NCBI GenBank assembly: GCA_037157565.1
Contig: JAZHRO010000062.1
Span: forward strand, 1,798,001-1,862,000
Source: Thalassia testudinum
Taxonomy: Eukaryota; Streptophyta; Magnoliopsida; Alismatales; Hydrocharitaceae
Direction: 5' to 3'
DNA: 64,000 nucleotides
Shown here: one piece after another, positions 22,003 to 34,095 of the stretch
Layout: every line of letters begins with the position of its first letter
Position numbering within the stretch: the first letter of the stretch is position 1
Notes under the pieces: model-generated
Told to the model about the DNA's origin: nothing
Database searches by the model: none
The model's input: only the letters and a program-made list of their open reading frames with translations
Position numbers and translations under genes: made by a program

Positions 22003-25000
22003 TGTTAAAGATCTTGTCATTGAATGTGTGTGGGCTACGTGACAGAGCCAGACGTGGGTCTTTGGCCAAGTACTTGAAGGAATGGAGGGTGGATTGCTGC
22101 TTGCTATAGGGGGAGTCATGTAGACAAGGAGGAAGTCATAGACTAGAAGCCGTTGCTGATGGGGGGTCAGGTAGAGGTTAGATGCGTCAGAACAGTGGGG
22201 AGGTCAAGGGGTTTGGGCATCCGATGGAAGGACTTGTTGAAGCTTGTTGACATGTGGTCTAGTTCCTCTATTATTACATGCAAGATGACAGTAAGATCTT
22301 TGTTACATGTGTGTACGAACCTTGCCTACAGAGCCACAGGCCTCAGCTGTGGGAGATAAGGGAGGAAGATTACTATGTACAGGGGGCATGTGGTTGATAG
22401 GGGGATTTCGACTCTACATTGTCCACTGTAGATAGATCGAATGGGCGCACAGATTCTTCTACCTTCTATTTTCAGTATTTGGTGGCAGACTTAGATCTAG
22501 TTGATCTCCCTGTGTTAGGATCTATGTATACATGGCAGAATGGTAGCAATTTGATGTCCAAGTTGGATAGATTTATGTGCAACATGGATATGTCAGACTC
22601 TTTTCAGTTGTCCTCAGTGGTGGCTTTGAAGCGGCATTTTTCATATCACACCCCTATAATGTGGAAGAGCGGGGAGGGAGCCAACATGCGCACCTACTTC
22701 GAGTTTTAGAGGTTGTGGTTGAAAGAGGAAGGGTTCAGAGAGATTGTATCCTTATGGTGGAGCTCCCAAATAGACATGGATTTAGCTATACAAAGTCTGG
22801 TGTCCAAGATGAAAGGATTGTACCATCTCTTATTTGAGTATAGAAGGCCTATTGCCATCTCAAGAGCATAGAAGAGGACAGACGGTCTGGATGGTGTGAA
22901 GCGTCTTGATGATAAGGAGATAGAACCTCTTTCTGAAGATGATCTATGACATAGGAAGGTGTTTCAGAATGTTGTAGCCCAAGAAGATTTAAAGCTGGAG
23001 ATTGATTGGTGCTAGTTCTCAAGGCTGTTGTGGCTAAGTGAAGGGGATGCAAACACGAAGTTCTTTCATGGGGTTGCTAGTGCGAGAAGGCATAATATTA
23101 TTTTGGCCTTGAACTATGATGGGTATGTGGCAGAGACATCGCATGAGATACGTGAATTGGCAGATAAGTATTTCTATGATGTGTCATGTGCAAGGCCAAG
23201 GGGGGGCTGGCAACTATGCTCCTCTGACATGCCATTGCTAGGGGACGAGCATGGCAGATTATTATGTAGACCGATTGTAGAGGAGGGGTGACTGGTGCAC
23301 TGAAGGGCGTTAAGGTCATGGGTTCCCTGGGACTAGATGGTTTTTCTATTATGTTCTATAAGGAGTTTTGGTCTACAGTTGGAAGGGATGTGATGAAGGT
23401 TGTTGATGAATTTCAGCAAGGAAACTTTGGGCTTAATAAGATTAATAGGTCGCTTCTTTTCCTGTTGCCTAAGAAGTATGGTGTGGTGGCATGTTCAGAC
23501 TTTTGACGTATTGCTATTTCCAATTCCATCTACTTGCTCATTGGGAAGATTCTTGCAAATCGCATGAGGGAGGTTTTGCCTGGATTGGTAAGTCATATGC
23601 AGTTGGCTTTCTTGAAGGGTTGTTCCTTGCAAGAATCTTTTATTCTGGCATAGGAGATGGTCTATGGGTGGGTGAGGAGAAAAAAGGCTGCATTCATGTG
23701 CAAGGTCGATTTCTCCAAAGCATATGACTCCATCTCTTGGTCATACCTTTGGAGATCTTTCGGAGGAGGGGATTCCTAGAAGAATGGGTACAGTGGATGA
23801 AGTGCTGCATTACTGTGTCCTCCTCTCCATTGGTAAATGGTAGGCCTACGGGACAGTGGATCTAGCCATAGAAGGGAGTGAAATAAGGTTGTCCGTTGGC
23901 ACCTTTAGTATTTATTCTTGTTGATACACTGGTGCACCTCACGTTTAGAGCTTGTGATGGAGGTCTCCTACATGGGTACATGTTGAAGAATAACCATGTG
24001 CTGACACCTATACTATAGTATGTAGATGATATGGTTTTCTTCATAAAGGGGGAGTCAGGGAAGCGAAATGCCTCAAGTACCTGGTAGAAATCTTTGGGGA
24101 GATTTCTAGGCTGAAGATTAACAGGGGCAAATCTTCCTTGATCTACTTTGGAGGAGTGGCTAGTATTCAAGAGCCTATATCACAACTGTTACAGACCCCT
24201 ATGGTGACACTCCCAGTTAGATATTTGGGCCTCCCCCTGCAGGCCAAAAAAATGAAATGCAGTGCTTGGAAAGACCTCTTAGAAAAGATGTTGGTACACT
24301 TGTCTAGGTGGTGTGGCAAGTTGCTCTCCAAGGGGGATGACTTGTGTTGTTAAATTCTATTCTATCAACTGTGCCTACCTTCTTCTTATCCATGTTCAGG
24401 CCACCCGGAATGATTCTCAAGAAGATGGATGTGATGAGAAAATGTTTCTTCTGGAAAGGAGCAGATCATGAGGGCTGGTTTATGCATCCAATAAAGTGGA
24501 GCACCATCTACAGGTCAAAGGAGGGGGGGTTAGGCATGCGCTCCTTCAAGGAGTTTGGTGACTCCCATCTTCTTAAGGGGGGGTTATCATCCTCAAAGGC
24601 GAAGAAGGCACGTGGCAGGATGTGGTTAAGGACTCGTATGGTGATACAAAGATGGAAATGGGCTTTTTGCACCCGACCAAGCCATCCCCTTTTTGGTCCT
24701 CTGTCTCTGCAGTGGTATAGGATCATAGGGCTTGCCTCTCCTCACATCTAGGTGATAGGAACCTATTCCGCTTCTGGAAGGATGATTGGTCTAGAAGAGG
24801 AAGTTTGGAGGACTTGTACCCACGCTCTTTTGGCTAGGCGGTTGACAAGGAGGCAAAGGTAACAGGATATTGGGAGGAGGAGCTTGGCATGTGTTATTGT
24901 CCAATGCGGGTGGACCATTATGAGGGGAGATCTGTGGAGGAGATGGGAAGAATGATGGAGATGCTGGAGGCCTTTTGGCTACGCGATGGAGTGGATGGCT

Positions 25001-25284
25001 TCACTTGGAGGGAAGGTATCTATACACCTTCCAAGGCTTACGCTCGTCTGATTGTAGGTGGTGGTAATGATGAGCATCAACATATGTGTTCGATCGTGTG
25101 GAAGCTAAGGATCCCTCTGAAGGTGCAGATCTTTTTGTGGCTGACTAGAAGGGATGGTCTGGTAACTAGTGAGTTCAGACATCGTACTATGGGCACGCCA
25201 TCTATGGTTTGTCCATTATGTGGGTTTGGTGAAGATGGTATTAGACATCTGTTTGGTTCCTGTGTTGTCTCAAATGAGGTCTAG
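22003..25284 (+). pseudogene. LINE ORF2 relic: endonuclease, reverse transcriptase, zf-RVT
   Basis: The endonuclease opens with LSLNVCGLRDRARRG at about 22015 and continues to DLVDLPVLGSMYTWQNGS and SKLDRFM at 22495-22580, matching the C-terminal half of plant LINE endonucleases. Reverse transcriptase spans about 23290-24170 with GLDGFSIMFYKEFW, LANRMREVLP, CKVDFSKAYDSISW and the catalytic box YVDDMVFF near 24020. The zf-RVT domain near 25000-25280 shows WREGIYTPSKAY, WKLRIPLKVQIFLW and CPLCGFGEDGIRHLF. The ORF is broken into many pieces by frameshifts. It would nick the target and reverse-transcribe the LINE RNA. Confidence 0.88.
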
Positions 25285-25557
25285 AGCCGAATTTTCTCCT
25301 CCTTCATGCCAGTGTAGGATGACTTGTGGATGCAGCTTCTGGACTCGACTCGACCTTGTGTTCGAATGGCAGTGGCTCTACGGGCAATTTTGAAAGCCAG
25401 AAATGATGTTATCTTTAATGGTGGGAGGGGATGGGTGTAGAACATTTGTAATGATGTAATCTCTCCTGCCAACTTGTAGCCTTCAGTTATTTAATTTGAT
25501 TTTATATCAATAAATCTGGACAACTACTATTGATAGTAGTGGCCCTCTCTTTCTTTC

Positions 25558-25585
25558 CAAAAAAAAAAAAGAAATAAGCTAAATG
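25558..25585 (+). other. LINE poly(A) tail and right target-site duplication
   Basis: A run of about 12 A residues is followed by GAAATAAGCTAAATG. The last A of the run completes the duplication that starts at 25570. Confidence 0.9.
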
Positions 25586-26570
25586 AATCATGAGATGTAG
25601 TTAGAAATAAATTTAGACTTGTCACCCAAGGGTATAATCAAGAAGGAATTTATTTTGATGAGACCTATGCACCCATGGCTTGCTTGGAATCCATTCAGAT
25701 GCTGTTAGCCTTTGCTGCTCGCATGGAGTTCATACTCTTTCATATGGACATGAAAAGCAACTTCTTAAATAGATTTATCAAGGAAGAAGTGTATGTTAAG
25801 TAACCTCCAGGTTTTGAAAATATCGACCATTTAGAATATGTTTATAAATTATACAAAGCATTATATGGTCTAAAACATGCTCCATGAGCTTGGTATGATA
25901 GACTAAAAAATTATCTAATTGAAAATGATTTTAAAATTAGGAAAATAGATCCAACTCCTTTTAGAAAATAAAAAGAAAATGATCTTTTATTAATTCAAAT
26001 TTATGTTGATGATATTATTTTCAAAGCCACTAATGATCTTTTATGCTAAGAGTTCGCTAAGGTTATGTAGAACTAGTTTAAAATGAGCATGTTGGGAGAA
26101 CTTCAGTTCTTTCTTGGCCTTCAAATAGACCAATTGCCCTCTAGGATATTCATATCGTAAACGAATTATACCTCGGAGATTTTAAAGAAATTCTTTATGG
26201 ACAAGGTAAAAGGTAAAGAAATGCTTATGGCAACTTGATAAGAAATTATATAGAAGCATGATAGGATTTCTACTTTATTTGACCGCTGGTCGACCCGACA
26301 TTCTTTTTAGCACTTTCTTATGTGCTCGTTTTCAAGTTGACCTGAACGAAACACACTTAAATGTTGTAAAAAGAATGCTTAGATACCTAAACCACACCTC
26401 AGACTTAGGACTTTTCTATCCCAAGTCAGCCACATTGGATCTTTGCTCTTTTTGAGATGTTGATTATGCAGGTAGTTTCATAGACTGAAAGAGTGCTAGT
26501 GGAACGTGCCAATTTCTTGGAAATTCACTAGTCTCTTGGTTCTTTAGAAAATAAAATGTTGTTTTCTTAT
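25586..26570 (+). pseudogene. pol: Copia pol part 2: reverse transcriptase and RNase H
   Basis: The frame lost at 20530 resumes here. Motifs are RLVTQGYNQEGI, FDETYAP, HMDMKSNFLN (usually DVKSAFLNG), YKLYKALYGLKHAP, YVDDIIF at about 26005, and MLGELQFFLGLQI. RNase H starts near 26258 with YLTAGRPDILFS, then GLFYPKS and SASGTCQFLGNSLVSWF. Stops are frequent. The last 5 bp, cttat, are duplicated at 28317-28321 by the solo LTR insertion. Confidence 0.88.
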
Positions 26571-28316
26571 TGATCGTGAAATTACAATAATGATAAATCT
26601 GTCATTGTAGGTGCGAAAATGCGTTGTTTTAAATTTATAAAATCGTCTTTAAAAAATACGAGAATAATGTTCGGAGTATGGGTCGTCTCACAGGGAGGTA
26701 GGGAAAGCGCGATAATTTCCGACCTAAGTCAACTAATTTCTTTTTATAACTATATATATATATTTTTATTTTTTATAATAAATCCAAGTAAATGAAACAA
26801 GCACAGAAACAAATGCTGGTGAAACATGAAGATGAAAGTAGAAATTTTTATTACTACTAAAAAGAGTCGCAATAATATGTAAATCGAGAAAATAGAAAAT
26901 GACAAGAAAAAGAAGAGAAAGAGAGTAAGGAAGCTTAGGAAGAGTTCGGCTGGGTAGTGACGGAGGTGGAGAGTGCCATTGACGGTTGTCGATGGAACAC
27001 GTGTGCGGAAGCGAGAGCTCGAGGGTGGTGCTAGACGTGCTTGTCGGAGTGCAGAGCGGTGCGGATGTGCATCGATGGTGCAATGTCGGGCTTCACAGTC
27101 GATGATGAGCCATTGAGGGTAGAGCACACGATCTGGTGGGTGCTGTTGAGGTGATCGTGCGATGAGGCAACAGGGATGAAGGCACCGAGGAGGATAGAGA
27201 CGATGGCAGTAGAGCCACAGTGTCAACGGCGAGTGCAAGATTGAGTACACTAGTGCAAGGAGGACATGGAGGAGGAGGAAACAGGGGCGTGGTTGAGAGT
27301 GAAGTTGAGGGTGCTATGCTCTTGTCTCTGTCATGGAGGGGAGAGCTTAAATGCTAGAGGAAGCACGCATGTAGAGACGAAGGATGGATGGAGGGTGCTG
27401 CACTCTTGGGTGGTTGATGAGGGGTCAAGAGGAGAGGGTCGTAGCGTCTGTAGGTCCCCACAGAGGGATGTGAGTGGTGGTTTTTAGGTCATTGGTTGAG
27501 AGGGGGAAAAATAACAGGGGGCTGTGCGCTATGTCAGGAGAGAGAGAGAGAGTAGGAACAAGAGAGTGGGATGGGGTGGGGGAGGGGGGGGGGAGAGCGT
27601 AGCCGCTGGGAGAGAGATGAGATAGTGGAGGGGTAAGAGCGGGAATATTTATAGAGAGGGCGAGAGTACGTGGGATTTTTTTGTTGGAGTTAATTCCGTT
27701 GTCGGGATATTGGATGGGGATTTTGTTGGAGGGTGTGTACGTCGGTGGAGGATGTTTAGGATTGTTCATGGGACTTGTAGATAGGAGGGGTTGGTTTGTT
27801 TGGTGGAAAAGGTTGTGGGATTTTTGTTGGGATAGAAAAGTTGGAAAGGAAATTGGCTGGGGGTGGGATAGGGGGGAGAAAATATGGTAGGATGGAATTT
27901 TTTTTTTTTTAATTGGTGGGAATATTGGGTGGTGTAGGTAGGAAAGGTTATGGGATTGACATGGGTTATTTGAGGGGTAAGGGATAGGTGGGTTCAGTGG
28001 TAATTAGGTACCTAAGTAGACTACGAGTAAGGGTTAAATTGGGTTTTGGTATAGGGAATCCGTTTGGGCTCAAAACAATTTTTCTTCTTTGTAAAGCTCC
28101 CATCAGCTTCAAATCTGACACCTGCACACGTATAAGTAAAAATATCAATGCACCCGATATAAGTAGCATGAATATTACATAAGAATCCCTAGAAATGCAT
28201 TATTTTCAAAATGATGCCACATGACTAATCTAGCCTAATCTAATGCAATGAAACCTAATTTACCCTTAAACTAGCATTAGTTAGGCATAAATTATATAAA
28301 AAATATGGATATATCA
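26571..28316 (-). repeat. Solo LTR in Copia RNase H, minus orientation
   Basis: 1746 bp starting TGATCGTGAAA and ending GGATATATCA, with perfect 5-bp duplications cttat at 26566-26570 and 28317-28321. Orientation is read from CTCCCTGTGAGACGACCC (reverse complement, near 26680), a U5-type sequence, and from CTCTATAAATATTCCCGC (reverse complement, near 27640), a TATA box for the minus strand. U3 on the plus strand is G-rich, with a possible G-quadruplex at 27568-27595. Its ORFs are not supported. Internal sequence is absent, so LTR-LTR recombination is inferred. Confidence 0.85.
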
Positions 28317-28321
28317 CTTAT

Positions 28322-28674
28322 CTACAATAGAAGCCCAATATATAGCTACCTCCCTAGCTTGTTCACAACTCGTGGATGAAACAAACTTTACAAGATTTTG
28401 ACCTAACTTACAAAATCAACAAAATACTTTGTAACAATATTAGTACCATTAACTTATCCAGAAACCCTATATAACACTCTAGAACAAAACACATTGATGT
28501 TGACATCACTTTCTAAAGGATTACTTACTAAAAGGTGAAATAAACTTAGAGTTTGTCCAAACTGAAAACCAGTTAGCTGATATCTTCATCAAAACCTTAC
28601 CAAAAGATAGATTTAACCTTACATGCCGTACCCTAGGACTATCAAGACTAAAAGAACTAACTGAAAAATCTTGA
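28322..28674 (+). pseudogene. pol: Copia pol part 3: RNase H C-terminus
   Basis: Resumes with LSTIEAQYIA, the expected continuation of the RNase H motif LSTAEAEY. It then reads through a decayed middle to LEFVQTENQLADIFIKTLP, the characteristic C-terminal block of Copia pol, and ends at LSRLKELTEKS with TGA at about 28674. Confidence 0.85.
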
Positions 28675-29696
28675 TTGATGTGTTTTGCCCTGTTGATCGA
28701 TCAAACATATTATTTTAATCAACCAACACTATTTGATTGATCAATTTTTTCAGATTAATCGACACTTTTTTTATGAGAATTTTCCCTCAAAAAATTTCAA
28801 GTTTGGTTGACCAAATTTCTTGTTTGATCGACCATTGTGTTTGGGGGGGAGATTTCTCCCCAAAAACTTTGAACCTTGATTGATCAAGATTCTTATATGA
28901 TTGATCAATTTCAGTTTTGATCCACCAGTTCTGTATGAAATCCAATCTCATGATTTTGTTTCTAATTACCTCTAATCTCATTTCTTTCCACCTAATCTGT
29001 GCCCATTATGTTGATTACTTACCCTAGTTGTTTTTACCTTAATATCTTCTAAAATATAAAAACACCCATCTTTCCCACTAATTGTTTACCACAACTCTCA
29101 CCCTACCCCACAAGCACCCCACCAGCCAAGCACCCAACCCAACTCCTCCATCTTCAAGCTGGCGCCAGTGACCAAAATCGCCACCACCGACCAACGCCAT
29201 CTCCGCCGAGCTCCTCCCTTTCCTTCGATCTCCCTCCCTCTAGCGTCCTCCTCGCGTAGCCCCCTTCCGCTGCCCTCTCCGCTACGATCTCGTTGTGACA
29301 TCGCTGTCCTCATGTGACGGTGCTCAGTGCCACCACGACCTTGCCGCCCTCCTCAAACGGTTGCTTTCTCCTCCACTCCTCCTTTGATCAATCCCTCCGA
29401 TCGATCTTGGTATACCTCTAAGCCCTATCCAAACCCTTTCTTTTTCTTTAGATTTCTTGTGCTTAGATGGTACCTTACTGTGTTGGCGTCGATCTATTGT
29501 GATTGCTTGTGTCTATTTTGGTGTATGCAAACTAAAATCATTCGTAGGAGACTGATTTTTCACAAAAACATCGATTTGATTGATCAAATTCCCTGTTTGA
29601 TCTACCAAAAATTGTTTTTCTAGACTTTTGTTCTCCTCGTTTTTTATCAACCAACATGTCTTGTTTAATCGACCAACCTGCATTATTTGTGCTATT
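28675..29696 (+). promoter_or_regulatory. Spacer between Copia pol and downstream ORF, with TATA box and repeated TTGATCGACCA words
   Basis: No gene. Words such as TTGATCGACCA and TTGATTGATCAA recur about every 25-45 bp at 28695-28925 and again at 29570-29675, just before the ORF start. TATAAAAAC at 29055-29063 is followed by a CT-rich leader-like stretch (29090-29470). Together these suggest an internal promoter or a spliced leader for the downstream ORF. This is inference. Confidence 0.4.
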
Positions 29697-30653
29697 ATGG
29701 CCCCTAAACGCGTAGGCCCATCCTCTTCCACCTCACGTGATGACACATTTGATCAATATTTTATCACAGAGGCTACACAGGAGTGGTTTTCTATACTCGC
29801 CAAACTCTCTCCCCATGTCGGTCACCCCATAGACTTTCCCTACTTTGAGACTATCTTTCTAGGTCTTCAAGACAAGTTTGCCTATTACCAGATTTTACAT
29901 CATTTTAAGTGTAATTTCTATGCAGGTTCCAAGAATAGCTGCATTCCAGGTGTTGACCCCATGGCTTGTCACCTATTTTATGCCAATTTGAAAAATATAG
30001 GTGAAGGGTTCAACATTGAGCTTACCTCAAATGTATATGGGATAGAAGTCTTGGTGAATGACGATATTCCCACTAAGATTCTTGGATGTCCTAGAGTTCG
30101 TCCTACCTTTCTTGAGATCCACTAGCAGACCTAGAGTGACACTATTAGGGAGACTCTATTTACTCCCTCTCATTATGATTTGGGTCACCTAGCCAAATCC
30201 GCATATTTTTGTCATCTTCGTCAATTTCTAAATCGAGTTTTTTTATGGAATTTTATGTCAAAGTTGACCTCCTCTAAAAACTGCCCCAGGATCATGCTCA
30301 ATACACTTTATGCATTCTTGAAGAACAAGTGGTTCAACTGGAACCACTGCATTCTTTATTTGATGGATAAGAAACCCATTAGCTCCTTCCAGTTTGGGAC
30401 TCTCCTTTCTCATATCTTCCTACATTTTCACGTCCTAATGGATATTAATCATAAACAATTCATCACTACAGGCTCTACTTTTTATAAGCTCACATATGCT
30501 AAAATGGAGCAAGCTCGGGGAGCCTGTGGTGAGGATGCAAATCCCCAACAGTCACCTCAGGAGCGAGACTGACCTTCTACCCAGGGAGCCTCTTCTACTG
30601 TACCTCCACCCTTCCCACCTTACGAGCATTTCACCGCTACCTGCCCTCCAATT
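29697..30653 (+). pseudogene. Downstream ORF of the Copia element, putative plant transposon protein-like
   Basis: The frame opens at ATG 29697 (MAPKRVGPSSSTSR) and is open to 30122. It then has two nearby stops (30123, 30132) and continues in the same frame to the edge of copy G. The block from FHHFKCNFYAGSK-like sequence through FYANLKNI to GIEVLVNDDIPTKILG resembles the 'putative plant transposon protein' domain common in plant retroelement ORFs. A Pro/Ser-rich tail follows. Position after pol suggests an accessory or env-like ORF. I see no signal peptide or membrane segment. The family call is from memory of its pattern and should be checked. Confidence 0.5.
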
Positions 30654-30659
30654 TGACAT

Positions 30660-32506
30660 TGATTAATGAGATTTCATACGTAAAAAGTTTGCGTTAAAAA
30701 CTTATCATCGTAGTGCGTAGAAATCCACTATCAGATAAATTTAACTGAAACTCTAGTGAGTCTTGGATCGAACATAGGGAGGCTAACATTTGATTAAAAA
30801 CTATGTTTGGAATTATTTTTATAAAGCAGAATAGCTGGTTGAAATTAATCTACATGACCTAAACTACTTAAAGAATAAACAATAAAAGAAAGAGAATAAT
30901 ACAGAGAAAGAGAAAAATAGAGAGAGGATGAACAAATATTACATTTAAATATTCTAGAATATATTACAACTACTTTAAAGAAAACAAAACTACACTAGAA
31001 AGCAGTAAAAAGATATGGGTGAGAAAATCCTCCTCGATGGCTGCTTGGAGGACGAGCTATGTTGACGGAGTGCTTGGATGATGGTGGTAAGATGCTGGAT
31101 GAAGGGGAACGGAGCTAGAGGACAGAGGACCAAGTAGGGTGGCGTCGCAGCAGGATCAGCTTCCCTAATGGTGGTGAAAAGACAACCACAGGATGCTCCA
31201 CGAAGGGGATGAGAAGATGGATAAAATTTTGATTTTTACTTTAGAGGAGCATCCCATGTTTGGGACTATCTCCATAGAGCTTTAGATAGGAGAGATTGAG
31301 AAAGGAAGAGATGAAGAAATGTATGGGAGGGGTAGGCCTTTTATAGGTGTAGAAATGAGGGTAAAAGAGTATTTTCTAAGGCCATAATAATAATACATGA
31401 CCTTTAGTGACACATGAAAGCTTTACTAAAGCCCATCGTTGCTGAAGGCATGTGGAAGGATAGCCCTTGGATCATGGTTAGACACTCGAGGTCATACCAC
31501 GTCAAGCGCCTGATCGTCTTCAGCCGTTGCACGTGAAATCGTGCCCAATCAAGATTAGTAGTTCGATGAGGTGATCGGATGGCTTAAGAGTTGCTTCCTC
31601 GCACTACAAAGAGGGCGCACATCCGATCAAGCATCCAACTGTGCGTGAGATCGCACGTGTTCATTCTGTGCTTCAGATTGCGCCACGTCTCCTTCGTCGC
31701 CGTCGTTCATCGCACATCCTACAGTTGAATTTCATGCGTGCACCTCTCAGTGGATTTAATCCGCCTCACAAGTTTCAAATGCGCAGCAGCCTCTCCACGT
31801 AGTGCTCTTCACTGATGTGCTAAGGGGTTGATTATGTCGCGCTTAGGTTTTAAGGCTCGAGCACTCACGACCGTTTGATGGGAATCCAACGGTCGAGATC
31901 GCTCGAGCCCTTGCCTTCAGAAGTCGTGAGGTGCAGGTGATACTGAATCTCAGTCGTTGGATCTTGATCCATTGGCTGGACTTGATCATGCGGGTGAAGA
32001 GGAAGTCCTGCTGGTGGTCTTGGGTGGTTAGGATGGCGCCATGTGGCATCATTTGGGCCGTCCATCTTCTATTGTTCATAGGTGGTGCCACAGATGTCGG
32101 ATTGAACCGATTTTTGCACTGTTGGGCTATGATCGTTGATTCGAACCCATTTGTGCGGTTGAATTTATCATCTGAAGTTTGGATTTTTCTACCTTGCTCC
32201 TTGACCTCTGATCTTTCACAAACTACGTCTGATGCTATGGAGGTTTGATTGGGGTGATCTTGGAGGCATTGGACTCTGATCGTCACCCTGACTAGATCCG
32301 TATGGTTAGATCTTCAATCCGAAGCACCAAAATGATGTCTCCCTATCCCCTGGCCTCTATAAGAGGCGAATTACTATACAATTTGTACAAATTAATCTAA
32401 ATGCATGATGATGCATGTTATGCAATATTTATAATGCATGATGCTTCTATAATAGTAGGAACATGTATAAATAAATATTTTATGCTAATTAGATGTGTGC
32501 ACATCA
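30660..32506 (-). repeat. 3' LTR of copy E
   Basis: Co-linear with 36868-38701. It carries the promoter pair (31337-31431): CCTTTTATAG on the plus strand is the TATA box, and CTTTAGT/ACTAAAG (31402-31431) is the hairpin. The family LTR signature ATTTGTACAAATTA near the right end is shared with the 5' LTR. Confidence 0.9.
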
Positions 32507-34095
32507 CAACCCCATTCCTATCTTTTGTTAATCCCTAGAAAAACTACATGTTATTTATAAAAGAATTAGGATCCAATTACTTGGGTAATAGTTATTTCTG
32601 AACACTAAGAAATTTCTACTAAAGATCTGAACTATAGAGACTCAACAGTGCCCAGGTGTCTGCCAAAATGCAAACTGCCCAAGCCCTTGCCTTATTCAAA
32701 AGCAAATACATTTTTTTTCTTTTTCTTCTTTTCTAATTTTTTTGGATATTTGAGTTTAGAGTTTCGGAGCAATTTTCTACGGCTACCCAACCCACTTAAG
32801 ACTAAAAAATAATTCTAAGTTCTAAACATTTTTTTGTGAATTGTGATAGACTTATTGATCAACAATTAGAATGGACTTCAGGTTTCTATGAACCCTAGGT
32901 GACCTTAATAAAGAATTTCTACCTAAAGGTGTATTTGTTCGACTAGAAGCTTTCTCCTTACTTTTTATTTTTATGGGATCAACACAAGGGCGAACCCAGT
33001 GTATATCTCCTCGGTTTCTTCTACTTCCTGCTTCTTCCTAAGTGCTTAGGAATTAATCATGCATTTTGTGAGCTAGGTTCTGGACAATCAGCCAATGGGC
33101 GTTAAACCCAAGGCAACTTGTTAGCCGTACTCGTGCAGTGAAGTGTAGCTTATTATTTTTCTCTTTTTCTATTTTTCATCATATATTTTTTTTATTTTTG
33201 GGTATTTTCTTTTTTTTTTCTAGGTACGTGGCTTTCTTGATCTAAGATTTACCTAAAGGCAGCAGAAAGAAAATAGTCGTGTAGATAGGCTCTGGACATG
33301 GCCAATGGAGCGTCAAACCCACGACAACTTGCCAGTCATACCACCCTAGAAGGTTCATTAGCTACCCAATTTCTGTTAAAATCGTTGAAAATGAGTCAGT
33401 GTAAATAGTGTGTAGATGCTTTAAACTTAAAGTCTCCTCAAATCAAAGGACAGGTTGATAAGTCGTGTGCTTATCACCCCAACTTATTTAATCAATTAGA
33501 AATGAATTTAGAATGATAAGGACTCAAGAAACAAGTCCACATTTTAGTGGACACCCATGCTGATTAAACCAGAAGACTTGAAGGGTCAAGTGTTCAAGTC
33601 CTATTGTATTATTTCATAAGATTGAAAGTTTTCTAATGCCCAAGTTCTCTTTTCCTAATTCAAAACTTTTTTTGAAAATAAAGAGAAAATAAAAGGAATC
33701 TACGAAGATAACAAAATAATTCAGAGATGAATATACCCACCTCCCCATGCCTATCTAATGCAATGTCCTCATTGTATTAAAAAGACATGCAGAGTAGAGA
33801 AAAAAACACCTGAATTTTGTGATTAACAGGTCAGCTCCGAGATGAAAACAGACTATGTAAGTGCTGAGTTTGGTGCCTTCAGCTAGGCACTCTATACAAA
33901 TAAAGAAGAAATTAATAATTCACAGGTGCGGGTTAAGATCAGAATAAAAAGATTGATTTTGAAACTCGTAAGAAGAAGATGTCCACAGATGTAGACGAGA
34001 TTGTGATGTAGACCCATGCCCCAGGGTCGAGTGGTTCTAAGGTCCTGGATGAAAATTACGCAGAACTGGAGATCATTGTGCAAGAGGGGCTGGGC
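32507..34095 (-). other. Conserved noncoding 3' region of copy E
   Basis: No gene. Reading on the minus strand it has the hairpin GTCTACA/TGTGGAC (33981-33996), CAATGAGGACATTGCA (33759-33776 with flanks) plus GGCATGGGG, the GATAAG/CTTATC hairpin (33457-33475), the paired repeat (33071-33130 and 33287-33338), A/T-rich spacers, and a polypurine tract at about 32507-32530 next to the LTR. Order and spacing match copies D and B. Confidence 0.65.

Larger units (their letters stand above)
20531..25569 (+). mobile_element. Plant L1-type LINE inserted in Copia reverse transcriptase
   Basis: About 5.0 kb, sense to the Copia gene, flanked by the 16-bp duplication AGAAATAAGCTAAATG and ending in a 12-bp A tail. 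The left end opens inside ORF1, so the copy is 5'-truncated. ORF2 relics include endonuclease, reverse transcriptase and a zf-RVT domain. The region between the ORF1 zinc knuckle and the endonuclease (about 20740-22000) holds no recognisable domain and is probably the ORF1 C-terminus and spacer. Multiple stops and frameshifts make it inactive. Confidence 0.9.
19098..30653 (+). mobile_element. Degenerate Ty1/Copia element (Sirevirus-like), interrupted twice
   Basis: Coding pieces at 19098-20530, 25586-26565 and 28322-28674 join into one Copia pol in the order pre-integrase, integrase, reverse transcriptase, RNase H. The insertions are a LINE and a solo LTR, each with target duplications. A separate ORF (29697-30653) lies 1 kb downstream of pol, the position of the extra or env-like ORF in Sireviruses. 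The 5' LTR, gag and protease are not found; they were lost or lie left of the window. No 3' LTR is visible before copy G starts at 30654. Confidence 0.75.

Noticed and set aside
26750..27769. Minus-strand ORFs of 105-166 codons in the solo LTR
   Set aside because: They lie across U3, R and U5 of an LTR with its own TATA box, are low-complexity, and do not resemble any retroelement protein.
29090..29480. 5' UTR of a captured host gene
   Set aside because: The CT-rich, GCC-containing stretch looks like a plant leader, but no host-type coding sequence follows; the next ORF is retroelement-like.
31843..32286. 147-codon minus-strand ORF in the copy E 3' LTR
   Set aside because: The 5' LTR of the same element has no equivalent open frame (only 81 codons at 38067-38312), so it is not maintained.
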